A DNA stretch of 48,389 nt from Bacilli bacterium. Its GTDB lineage: Bacteria; Bacillota_I; Bacilli_A; RF39; UBA660. Each line of letters opens with the position of its first letter. The first letter of the stretch is position 1. Location: assembly GCA_017432825.1 (NCBI GenBank), contig JAFRIJ010000008.1, positions 1 to 48,389 on the forward strand. Reading direction: 5' to 3'. A model generated the notes under the pieces. That model saw nothing but the letters and a program-made list of their open reading frames with translations. It made no database searches and had not been told where the DNA came from. Position numbers and translations under genes: made by a program. Below are positions 26,007 through 33,307 of this stretch, piece after piece.

Positions 26007-26825
26007 TTAATTATTATTATTTGAAAACATATTTGAAACATCAAATGCTTGATTACCATTACTTGTTGTTACTTGTCCAGGTTGTACTGTAGTAGCTGGT
26101 TCTTGAGGTGGTACTGCCATCATTGGATCTATTTGCGGTGTTACCACTGGCTGTGGTGCTACTGGAGCAACTGGTTCTTGTGGTGGTACTGCCATCATTG
26201 GATCTATTTGTGGTGTTACCACTGGCTGTGGTGCTACTGGAGCAACTGGTTCTTGAGGTGGTACTGCCATCATTGGATCTATTTGTGGCGTTAACACTGG
26301 CTGTGGTGCTACTTGAGCAACTGGTTCTTGAGGTGGTACTGCCATCATTGGATCTATTTGTGGTGTTACCACTGGCTGTGGCTCTACTGGAGTAACTGGT
26401 TCTTGTGGTGATACTGCCATCATTGGATCTATTTGTGGTGTTACCACTGGTTGTGGTGCTACTGGAGCAACTGGTTCTTGAGGTGGTACTATTGGTTGTG
26501 GTTGCATTGAAGCTATGCTATCTAATTGATTATTATTTTCTAGTTGTGGTTCAATTTTTGCTAATGGATCTACTTGAACATTAGTTTCTGGCTCAGGCAT
26601 CGCAGTTAGTGGATCTATTGTAGGTTGGCTTACCATATTAGAATTATTGCTTGCTACAACTGGTCCATTATTATTCTGCATATTTTCTTGTTTTACCTCT
26701 ACGCTTTTTGCTTTTTTGCTTTTGTTTTTAGAATCAACTATAAAGCCTATTACCCCTATAATTAGTATAACTATTACAACTAATATGTATATGTAATAAT
26801 TCATTAAAAAATTTATAAAACTCAT
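26007..26825 (-). CDS. N-terminally anchored Pro/Gln-rich repeat protein (ZipA-like layout) next to ezrA
   Basis: A 272-aa protein with an N-terminal membrane segment (about 9-30), a charged stretch (32-48), an Asn/Gln/Pro-rich linker, then five 25-residue repeats and a partial sixth (about 109-242). The repeat contains PQEPVAPVAPQPVVTPQIDP. The protein ends in a different short stretch, GNQAFDVSNMFSNNNN. Membrane anchor, charged zone and P/Q-rich tether together recall ZipA, although no ZipA FtsZ-binding domain follows. It lies 61 bases downstream of ezrA. An AGGAGG site fixes the start. Function is unknown; a divisome tether is inference. Confidence 0.8.
   Translation of the reverse strand: MSFINFLMNYYIYILVVIVILIIGVIGFIVDSKNKSKKAKSVEVKQENMQNNNGPVVASNNSNMVSQPTIDPLTAMPEPETNVQVDPLAKIEPQLENNNQLDSIASMQPQPIVPPQEPVAPVAPQPVVTPQIDPMMAVSPQEPVTPVEPQPVVTPQIDPMMAVPPQEPVAQVAPQPVLTPQIDPMMAVPPQEPVAPVAPQPVVTPQIDPMMAVPPQEPVAPVAPQPVVTPQIDPMMAVPPQEPATTVQPGQVTTSNGNQAFDVSNMFSNNNN
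26098..26499 (-). repeat. 75-bp tandem repeat within the Pro/Gln-rich protein
   Basis: Copies begin at 26098, 26173, 26248, 26323 and 26398, exactly 75 bases apart, with a partial copy from 26473. Units differ at only a few bases, so the reading frame is kept. The near-identity implies recent duplication or ongoing correction. Confidence 0.95.
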
Positions 26826-26886
26826 AATTTCCTCCTCTTTACTCTATATTTAAAGACTAACACAAATCTAATAAAAAGTAAATATG

Positions 26887-28590
26887 TTATTTACTTTTAT
26901 TATGTTTATTTCCTTCTATTTTTTCTATGGATTCAAGTGATAAATTTAATGATTTATCATATTGTCCTTTATAAAATAATGTTGTTGCCAATTCTAAATT
27001 TTGTTCTACTTCTGGATAAGTGCTTCTATATCTATTTCCATAAATAATCATTTTCTCACTCATCATTGATGATTTTATCATGTCATTTGTTTTATTATAT
27101 ATTTTAAATACTAAATCCCTTGCTGTATCTACTCTTATATTTAATATTTTTATTACTATTGGCTTTTTTTCTAATTCTTTTGCTATTTCTTTTATTGCAT
27201 CTTGAGCTTCTTTTAATTCTATAAAATAATTACTTGGTATTACTGGTAATTTGTAATCATCTAATTTATATTTTGCTTCTTTTAATAAGTTTTGTATTGT
27301 TTTTAATTGCTCTTTAGCTCTATATTCGTCATCTTTCATGCTTGTTATAGACCTTAACTCAAAGTCTAAATCATCTTGTAGTCTAGATAATTTTAATACT
27401 AATCCATCTAATTCATCATTTAATTTTGAATAAGCATAATTTTTTGTTTTGCTTTCTTCCAATAGTCTTTTAAAATCTTCATTAATTATTTCAAGATTTT
27501 TGTTTAAATCACTGAATCTATTTATTTCTTTTTCTGTTAAATCATAGGTTACTTTTATATCGTCTATTTGTACATATATGTCATATACTACTTTATTAAC
27601 TTTTTCTAATTTTATTCTAAATTTTTTACATCCTTCTTTAAATGTATCTTTACATTCTTTTTCTTTATCAAAATCTTTAAATAACTCATTAAAATAATCT
27701 AACATTGTTTTTAATTCAATACTTGTTTCTTCAAGATTTATATCTAGTTTTTTTGTTTTCTTCATTATTTCTTTTGTTTTACTATCTATTTCATCTAGAT
27801 TATATTCAACATTTAAATAATCAAGTGGATAACCATCTCTTATCATTCTTGAATAATGAGTTTTTGCTTCTTCAATTTTTCCTGGGATTAAAATATTTGC
27901 TGAAAGAATTATATTTGGTACTTTCTCAAGTATTTCTTTTAAATTGTTTATTTCAGCTTCAATTACAATAACTATTTTTTCTACTTCTACATAATCATTG
28001 TTATCCATTGCATCTTCAAATTTTTGGAATTTTTTTTCAATTTTACTAAATTCTTTTCTTATAGAATCTTCAACTTCATTATATTCTTTTAAGCTTCTTT
28101 CAAATTTAGCTTGTAATTCTCTATATAATACTTTTAATTTGGTAATTAATGCTCTATTTCTTTCTTCACTGTTTGTTATTAATTTTATTTCATTAATTAG
28201 TTTATTACTTTTTTTCTTAAGTCTATCTATTTCTAGTTCTATATTAGTCATTTTTTTTACTGCATTTTTAAAGTCGTGCTTATCTACTAAAAAGTCCACA
28301 TTAGTTATATCTTCTGTAATTTGAGGTAACATTTCTTCTTTAATATAATCAAATGTTTTGTTCCATTCATCTAATTTATGTTGCAAATTATCTGTTTTTA
28401 CTAATTCTTTTACTTTAGTCATTTCTGATAGAATTTCAACATTTATTAATTGATTTTTTTCAATATCTAAATCATTAATTTCCTTTTTAAACTTCTTGCT
28501 TTCTTTTTTTCTTAATGAAAAAAAGGTAATTGCCACTAATATTATAGCAACTATAATCGTTGTAATAATCATTAATACGGTATTATTCAT
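26887..28590 (-). CDS. ezrA: Septation ring formation regulator EzrA
   Basis: EzrA is a membrane-bound spectrin-like protein of Firmicutes that binds FtsZ and limits or coordinates Z-ring formation. The 567-aa length is typical. One N-terminal membrane segment (about 5-26) precedes a long, highly charged helical region of spectrin-like repeats (30-560). Recognisable family blocks include KLDEWNKTFDYI, DFKNAVKKMTNIE and MIRDGYPLDYLNVE. GGTGAT lies three bases before the ATG. Two low-complexity membrane proteins follow in the same direction. Confidence 0.93.
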   Translation of the reverse strand: MNNTVLMIITTIIVAIILVAITFFSLRKKESKKFKKEINDLDIEKNQLINVEILSEMTKVKELVKTDNLQHKLDEWNKTFDYIKEEMLPQITEDITNVDFLVDKHDFKNAVKKMTNIELEIDRLKKKSNKLINEIKLITNSEERNRALITKLKVLYRELQAKFERSLKEYNEVEDSIRKEFSKIEKKFQKFEDAMDNNDYVEVEKIVIVIEAEINNLKEILEKVPNIILSANILIPGKIEEAKTHYSRMIRDGYPLDYLNVEYNLDEIDSKTKEIMKKTKKLDINLEETSIELKTMLDYFNELFKDFDKEKECKDTFKEGCKKFRIKLEKVNKVVYDIYVQIDDIKVTYDLTEKEINRFSDLNKNLEIINEDFKRLLEESKTKNYAYSKLNDELDGLVLKLSRLQDDLDFELRSITSMKDDEYRAKEQLKTIQNLLKEAKYKLDDYKLPVIPSNYFIELKEAQDAIKEIAKELEKKPIVIKILNIRVDTARDLVFKIYNKTNDMIKSSMMSEKMIIYGNRYRSTYPEVEQNLELATTLFYKGQYDKSLNLSLESIEKIEGNKHNKSK

Positions 28591-28675
28591 ATAATCACCT
28601 ACCTATGTTAAAAGCTATATATAATCATTTTATCATATTTTTTTATTTTTTTATATATTTTTTATTAGTTTACAC

Positions 28676-28699
28676 AAAAAAAGATAGAAATCTATCTTT
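28676..28699 (-). terminator. Terminator after typA
   Basis: AAAGATAG and CTATCTTT form a hairpin followed by seven U on the minus strand. It abuts the typA stop. Confidence 0.85.
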
Positions 28700-30514
28700 T
28701 TAATTATTCTTTTTACTATCAGCTTTTTTTCTTAATTCAGTATTTAATATCTTTTTTCTTAGTCTTATACTATTAGGTGTTACTTCTACTAGTTCATCTG
28801 AATTTATATATTCTAAAGCATATTCTAGAGTTATTGGTCTTGGTCTTTTTAATACTACTGTATGATCTGAACCTGCTGCTCTTGTATTTGTTAATTGTTT
28901 TCCTCTTACAACATTTACTGCTAAATCATTTTCTCTATTACATTCGCCAACTATCATACCTTCATATACATCCGTTCCTGGTTCTATAAACATTATACCT
29001 CTATCTTCAAGATTTCCTATAGCATATGCTGTTGTTTTTCCATTTTCCATTGATACTAGGACTCCTAATTTTCTTTCTCCAACTGTTAAGTTTTCAACTT
29101 TTTCATAATCTTTAAACGTATGATTTATTATTCCATATCCTTTAGTCATAGTCATAAAGTCTGTCATAAATCCAATTAATCCTCTAGATGGTATTACATA
29201 ATTTAATCTTGTTAAGTTATTTATTGTAGACATATTTTGCATTACTGCTCCTCTTAAACCTAATGCTTCAATAATATTTCCCATGCTTTCTTCTGGTACT
29301 TCTATTTGAACATCTTCATATGGTTCACAAAGCACTCCATTTATTTCTTTTGTTATTACTTCAGGGCGAGATACTTGTAATTCAAATCCTTCTCTTCTCA
29401 TGTTTTCAATTAAAATAGATAAATGTAATTCTCCTCTTCCTGATACTGTCCAAGAATCGTTACCTGATTGTTCTACTTTTAAACTTACGTCTCTCTGGGT
29501 TTCTCTAAATAATCTTTCACTTATTTTGCTTGCAGTTACTAACTTTCCTTCTTTTCCTACAAATGGACTATCGCTTGTCATAAATGTCATTTTTAATGTA
29601 GGTTCGTCTATTCTTAATATTGGTAATGCTTCTTCACTACCTATGTTACATATTGTTTCCCCTACTGATATATCAGAAAGTCCTGCTATTGCTACGATAT
29701 CTCCTGCACTTGCTTCTTTAATTTCAATTCTTTTTAGGCCCAAGAATCCAAATAATTTTTGTATTCTAAATTGTTTAATAGTTCCATCTAGTCTTACACA
29801 ACTAACCATTTCATTTTCGTGAATTGTTCCTGATTTTATTCTTCCTATACCTATTCTTCCTACAAAATCATTATAATCTAATAGTGCTGGTTGAAATTGT
29901 AATTTTCCCTCTATATTTACTTCTGGTGCAGGTATTTCATCTATTATTAGATCTAATAATGGACTATAATCTTCTTTTTGAGACTCTATACTAGGTTCTA
30001 AACTACACGTTCCATTTAATGCTGATACGTAAGCTGTTTTAAAGTCTAATTGTGAGTCATCTGCTCCTAATTCGATAAATAAATCTATTACTTCATCTAT
30101 TACTTCGTTTATTCTTGCTGTTGGTTTATCTATTTTATTAATTACAACTATTGGTTTTACACCAGCATCTAATGCTTTTTTTAAAACAAATCTTGTTTGT
30201 GGCATAGTTCCTTCGTAGGCATCTACTACTAATAATACCCCATCAACCATATTCATAATTCTTTCTACTTCTCCACCAAAATCTGCGTGTCCTGGAGTAT
30301 CTAGAATATTTATTTTGTAATCTTTATAATTAATAGCAGTAGTTTTAGCTAATATTGTTATTCCTCTTTCTCTTTCAATATCATTAGAATCCATAGCTCT
30401 ATCATTAACTACTTCATTATCTCTAAATGTTCCACTTTTTCTTAACAATTGATCTACTAATGTTGTTTTTCCATGGTCAACGTGCGCTATAATAGCAATA
30501 TTTCTTATTTCCAT
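28700..30514 (-). CDS. typA: Ribosome-associated GTPase TypA/BipA
   Basis: TypA/BipA is a translational GTPase related to EF-G that aids 50S assembly and growth under stress. The 604-aa length is standard. G motifs are AHVDHGKTT (10-18), DTPGHADFGGEVERI and NKID; the family-specific C-terminal domain with RGLIGFMTDFMT is present. The gene stands alone, between its own extended -10 promoter and a terminator. Confidence 0.97.
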   Translation of the reverse strand: MEIRNIAIIAHVDHGKTTLVDQLLRKSGTFRDNEVVNDRAMDSNDIERERGITILAKTTAINYKDYKINILDTPGHADFGGEVERIMNMVDGVLLVVDAYEGTMPQTRFVLKKALDAGVKPIVVINKIDKPTARINEVIDEVIDLFIELGADDSQLDFKTAYVSALNGTCSLEPSIESQKEDYSPLLDLIIDEIPAPEVNIEGKLQFQPALLDYNDFVGRIGIGRIKSGTIHENEMVSCVRLDGTIKQFRIQKLFGFLGLKRIEIKEASAGDIVAIAGLSDISVGETICNIGSEEALPILRIDEPTLKMTFMTSDSPFVGKEGKLVTASKISERLFRETQRDVSLKVEQSGNDSWTVSGRGELHLSILIENMRREGFELQVSRPEVITKEINGVLCEPYEDVQIEVPEESMGNIIEALGLRGAVMQNMSTINNLTRLNYVIPSRGLIGFMTDFMTMTKGYGIINHTFKDYEKVENLTVGERKLGVLVSMENGKTTAYAIGNLEDRGIMFIEPGTDVYEGMIVGECNRENDLAVNVVRGKQLTNTRAAGSDHTVVLKRPRPITLEYALEYINSDELVEVTPNSIRLRKKILNTELRKKADSKKNN

Positions 30515-30544
30515 GTTTACACCTCTTTTTTTTCATACCGAGAT

Positions 30545-30553
30545 ATTATAGCA
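30545..30553 (-). promoter_or_regulatory. Extended -10 promoter of typA
   Basis: TGCTATAAT on the minus strand, about 30 bases before the start codon. No clear -35 box; it lies just past the terminator of the upstream gene. Confidence 0.6.
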
Positions 30554-30554
30554 C

Positions 30555-30592
30555 AAAAAAATAACAAAGAGTATACTTTTTTGTTATTTTTT
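30555..30592 (-). terminator. Terminator after the lgt-containing operon
   Basis: Arms AAAAAATAACAAA and TTTGTTATTTTTT with a 12-base loop. The hairpin overlaps the stop codon of the 166-aa membrane protein. Confidence 0.8.
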
Positions 30593-31084
30593 ATAATTTT
30601 TAATATATTCTATTAATGGATATACTGCTACTATAATTAAATATACTCCTGTTACTTTTAAATAAGTAAAAATTGCACTTTCTTTAGCGAATATAAGTAA
30701 TAATCCTGTAATAACTGCACCTATACCAAATATTATATTAATCCATTTAGTATTTTTTTCTTCTTTTGCTTTTTGGAAAAAATTAGCTGTTATAATAAAT
30801 AGATATAAGCTAAATAATATTGGTAATATATTATATCCATAATTTGCATATAGTATTAATGCTGCCCATATAAAAATAATACCTATTATTAAATTAAATT
30901 GTTTTTTGTCTTTATTAAATATATTACTTATTATTTGAACAACACCAATTACTGCACAAACACAAATCAATATATAATTAAATGTTTTTATTAATTCTTC
31001 CGTTGTACATATAAATAATACTCCTAATAAAAAATATAATATATTAGTTATAATAGGGGTTATATTTCTTTCTTTTTCTTCCAT
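30584..31084 (-). CDS. Small polytopic membrane protein (HdeD/DUF308-like)
   Basis: A 166-aa protein that is almost entirely membrane-embedded, with six hydrophobic segments paired into hairpins and a short charged start (MEEKERN). The layout and the recurring GxxxxxxG-rich helices resemble the HdeD/DUF308 group, whose molecular role in Firmicutes is unknown. The start at 31084 is chosen because GAGGAGTG precedes it; a longer frame would overlap the lipoprotein gene. One base separates it from that gene's stop. It is last in the yvlD-lgt-lipoprotein operon. Confidence 0.7.
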   Translation of the reverse strand: MEEKERNITPIITNILYFLLGVLFICTTEELIKTFNYILICVCAVIGVVQIISNIFNKDKKQFNLIIGIIFIWAALILYANYGYNILPILFSLYLFIITANFFQKAKEEKNTKWINIIFGIGAVITGLLLIFAKESAIFTYLKVTGVYLIIVAVYPLIEYIKNYKK

Positions 31085-31085
31085 A

Positions 31086-31586
31086 CTAACACTCCTCATC
31101 GCAGGTATCTTGTAATACATTATGTATTTTTTCTAAGTATTCATTATATAAATCAATACTCTCATCTTCTGTTAATTCTTCTTTTTCATTTATATTAATA
31201 TCTATTATTTTACCATCTAATACAAATAGTACTATAGGAATTTTAGGATTATTTATTTCATTTAATTTAATTTCTTTTAAGCTATCTATATAATATATTT
31301 TATCTAAATCAGTACTTTCTGATGCATCTAGTAATAATTTGATACTTTCTCTACTGGCATTATCCTTAGGGTTCCCAATAAATATTATTCCTGTACCTTC
31401 TTTTATTATTTTATTTATTTCTTCTGTAGTTTTATATTCTATAATATTTTTATCAGAAATATTTAACTCTATTTTTTCTTTATTGTACTTTTCATATTCT
31501 TGTTTAAATTTTATGGCGTCTTTTATATTATTACTACATGCTACTAGTAGTAATAGCACTATTAATACATAAAACTTTTTATACAT
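31086..31586 (-). CDS. Thioredoxin-like lipoprotein without the CxxC site
   Basis: A 166-aa lipoprotein. The signal peptide ends in LLLVAC, so Cys17 would be lipidated. The rest has a thioredoxin-like order: GTGIIFIGNPKDNASRES (family 'vyIGrptCpyCrkf'), a helix, IYYIDSL, then IPIVLFVLDGKII with the cis-Pro context. The two redox Cys are replaced, so thiol chemistry at that site is unlikely. The C-terminus carries a separate CDEEC. The start at 31586 follows GAGGTAAT. It sits directly after lgt, the enzyme that would lipidate it. Fold assignment is by pattern only. Confidence 0.7.
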   Translation of the reverse strand: MYKKFYVLIVLLLLVACSNNIKDAIKFKQEYEKYNKEKIELNISDKNIIEYKTTEEINKIIKEGTGIIFIGNPKDNASRESIKLLLDASESTDLDKIYYIDSLKEIKLNEINNPKIPIVLFVLDGKIIDININEKEELTEDESIDLYNEYLEKIHNVLQDTCDEEC

Positions 31587-31599
31587 TTTTATTACCTCG

Positions 31600-32412
31600 T
31601 TATATTCTACCATCATTTGTTGTTACTATGGTTTTATTTTCTCTTTTATGTGTCTTAAAATATATAATTATTTGCATTATTAACCCAATTATTACTATTA
31701 TTATTGATACTATTTGACTTATTTTAAAATCATTTAAGTATAGGCTATCACTTCTTAATCTTTCTATAAAAAATCTTCCTATTCCATACCATATTAAATA
31801 AAAGCTTATTTGTTGTCCATCTATTTGTTTTTTTCTTTTCCTTATAAATAATAGTATTATTACACCTATTAAGCACCAAATTGATTCATAAAAGAATGTT
31901 GGCTCTCTATAAGATGCTTCAATATACATTCCATCAATTATAAATTTTGGTATATGTAGTGATTTTAAATGCTCTAATGTTGTAATTCTTCCGTATGCTT
32001 CACTATTAAAGAAGTTACCCCATCTTCCTATTGCTTGACCTAGTAATAAAGATAATGAAGAAATATCTAGTATTTTTATAAGTGGGAAATTTTTCTTTTT
32101 GCTATAGTATACCAGGTATAAGAATCCACCTATAATAGCTCCGTATATAGCAAGTCCACCTTCCCATATTTTAAAGATATCCATAATATTATCTTTATAA
32201 GAATCAAACTTAAATATTACAAAATATGCTCTAGCACCTATAATCGCACTTATTATTAGTCCTAATATTAAATCAGTAATTATTATTTCAGGTAATTTTT
32301 TTTTCTTACAATAGTATATTGCTATTTCGTATCCTATTATTATTGCTGATAAAATGATTACTGAATACCAATATATTGTTATTGGTCCTATGCTAACAAA
32401 TACTTTGTTCAT
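31600..32412 (-). CDS. lgt: Prolipoprotein diacylglyceryl transferase
   Basis: Lgt transfers diacylglycerol from phosphatidylglycerol to the lipobox Cys of prolipoproteins. The 270-aa membrane protein has about seven segments and the Lgt signature GRWGNFFNSEAYG, preceded by WEGGLAIYGAIIGG; the later IGRFFIERLRSD block is also present. GTGAT lies three bases before the ATG. It sits between yvlD and a lipoprotein gene. Confidence 0.96.
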   Translation of the reverse strand: MNKVFVSIGPITIYWYSVIILSAIIIGYEIAIYYCKKKKLPEIIITDLILGLIISAIIGARAYFVIFKFDSYKDNIMDIFKIWEGGLAIYGAIIGGFLYLVYYSKKKNFPLIKILDISSLSLLLGQAIGRWGNFFNSEAYGRITTLEHLKSLHIPKFIIDGMYIEASYREPTFFYESIWCLIGVIILLFIRKRKKQIDGQQISFYLIWYGIGRFFIERLRSDSLYLNDFKISQIVSIIIVIIGLIMQIIIYFKTHKRENKTIVTTNDGRI

Positions 32413-32416
32413 ATTA

Positions 32417-32911
32417 TCACTTTCCTTTATTGATAATAGGTTTGATTATCATTCCTTCCATAAGTATATTAAGCAACGATATAACGATTGCTATTATAAA
32501 TGGTAGTATTACACCATTTATTTGAAAATTACTTCCTAATATCATACTTGATAGATATAAAATGATTACATTAATAATTGGATAAAATAAACCAAATGTT
32601 ATAGCAGTTAATGGTAATGTTACATAGAATAATAATGGTTTTACAGTTTGGTTTAATATATATATTATTATTGATGTTATTAAGTAATATATACCATAAT
32701 TACTACTATTTATATAAAAACTATTTTTAAATAGTTTGGATACTATCATTAATACTACTGCATATCCTATTGTATAAAGTAACCATTCAAAAAACTTATT
32801 TTGTACTAATCTATGAAATTTAGAATTTGTATCTGTATATTCTGTAACGGTTATTTTTCTATTTATTTTATCTTTATTATTTTCTTCTTCAATTATTATT
32901 TTCTTTTTCAT
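32417..32911 (-). CDS. YvlD-type phage-holin-like membrane protein
   Basis: A 164-aa protein with a charged N-terminus (1-40) and four membrane segments. The family pattern is clear: ILNQTVKPLLFYVTLPLTAI, then TFGLFYPIINVIILYL and a final SLLNILM. This is the 'phage holin family 4/YvlD' group, chromosomal in many Firmicutes and linked in B. subtilis to envelope stress operons, without a proven function. It is not evidence of prophage. It is first of a four-gene operon leading into lgt. Confidence 0.85.
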   Translation of the reverse strand: MKKKIIIEEENNKDKINRKITVTEYTDTNSKFHRLVQNKFFEWLLYTIGYAVVLMIVSKLFKNSFYINSSNYGIYYLITSIIIYILNQTVKPLLFYVTLPLTAITFGLFYPIINVIILYLSSMILGSNFQINGVILPFIIAIVISLLNILMEGMIIKPIINKGK

Positions 32912-32935
32912 AATGCCTCCTTATTTGTTTATTTA

Positions 32936-32944
32936 ATTATAACA
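32936..32944 (-). promoter_or_regulatory. Extended -10 promoter of the yvlD-lgt operon
   Basis: TGTTATAAT on the minus strand, about 25 bases before the yvlD start codon; no good -35 at normal spacing. Confidence 0.5.
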
Positions 32945-32970
32945 TATTATTCAATTTTTTTGACAAAAAA

Positions 32971-32979
32971 CATATAATA
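32971..32979 (+). promoter_or_regulatory. SigE/SigK-like -10 box of the 83-aa gene
   Basis: CATATAATA fits both CATAYAHT (SigE) and CATANNNTA (SigK). The transcript start would fall near 32986 and leave the TAGGAG site intact. No matching -35 is seen. Confidence 0.35.
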
Positions 32980-33005
32980 AATTGTAATAAGTAGGAGTGA
33001 TTATT

Positions 33006-33257
33006 ATGAATAATAGAGATATGTATTATGGATATGGTGGTTTTACACCTATTTCTTCTACTAATCAGATACCTATGGGGTCTTTTAGTGATAATGTTCC
33101 AAATAATTATACTAATAATATGTTTAATGATATGAATAGTAGAATTGAAAGATTAGAAAGGCAAGTTAAAAGACTTGATCAAAGAATATCTAGATTAGAA
33201 GTTCCATATTCTAATAATACTATAAATGAAATTGATAATGATAAGTATATTATGTAA
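33006..33257 (+). CDS. Small coiled-coil protein, possibly spore coat-associated
   Basis: An 83-aa protein. Residues 1-35 are rich in Tyr, Gly, Asn, Met and Ser (MNNRDMYYGYGGFTPIS). Residues 36-62 form a clear heptad coil (RIERLERQVKRLDQRISRLE), and a short acidic tail follows. Composition and layout resemble small spore coat-like proteins of Bacilli, but no family is certain. The ATG at 33006 is chosen because TAGGAG lies eight bases before it; a GTG nine bases upstream overlaps that site. It is a lone plus-strand gene with terminators behind it. Confidence 0.75.
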   Translation: MNNRDMYYGYGGFTPISSTNQIPMGSFSDNVPNNYTNNMFNDMNSRIERLERQVKRLDQRISRLEVPYSNNTINEIDNDKYIM

Positions 33258-33271
33258 TAGATAATATACTT
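33243..33271 (+). terminator. Hairpin terminator of the 83-aa gene
   Basis: AAGTATATTAT and ATAATATACTT pair across a seven-base loop containing the stop codon, followed by a short T run. A second hairpin lies just downstream. Confidence 0.6.
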
Positions 33272-33284
33272 TTCTTATCGAAAA

Positions 33285-33307
33285 AAACTTGAAAATTTTT
33301 CAAGTTT
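33285..33307. terminator. Bidirectional terminator
   Basis: AAACTTGAAA and TTTCAAGTTT form a perfect hairpin between the 83-aa gene and the converging Ca2+ ATPase gene. Confidence 0.82.

Noticed and set aside
26049-26395. Two long open frames on the plus strand opposite the Pro/Gln-rich protein
   Set aside because: They are antisense to the 75-bp repeat array, inherit its periodicity, give Leu/Trp-rich low-complexity peptides and have no ribosome site.
32417-32911. Holin-like protein as a sign of prophage
   Set aside because: It is the chromosomal YvlD type, in an operon with lgt, and no other phage genes are present.
32960-32988. SigA reading (TTGACA-17-TGTAAT) for the 83-aa gene
   Set aside because: The boxes are good, but the transcript would start about 32995, inside the TAGGAG ribosome site, so translation would be impaired. 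Kept only as an alternative.
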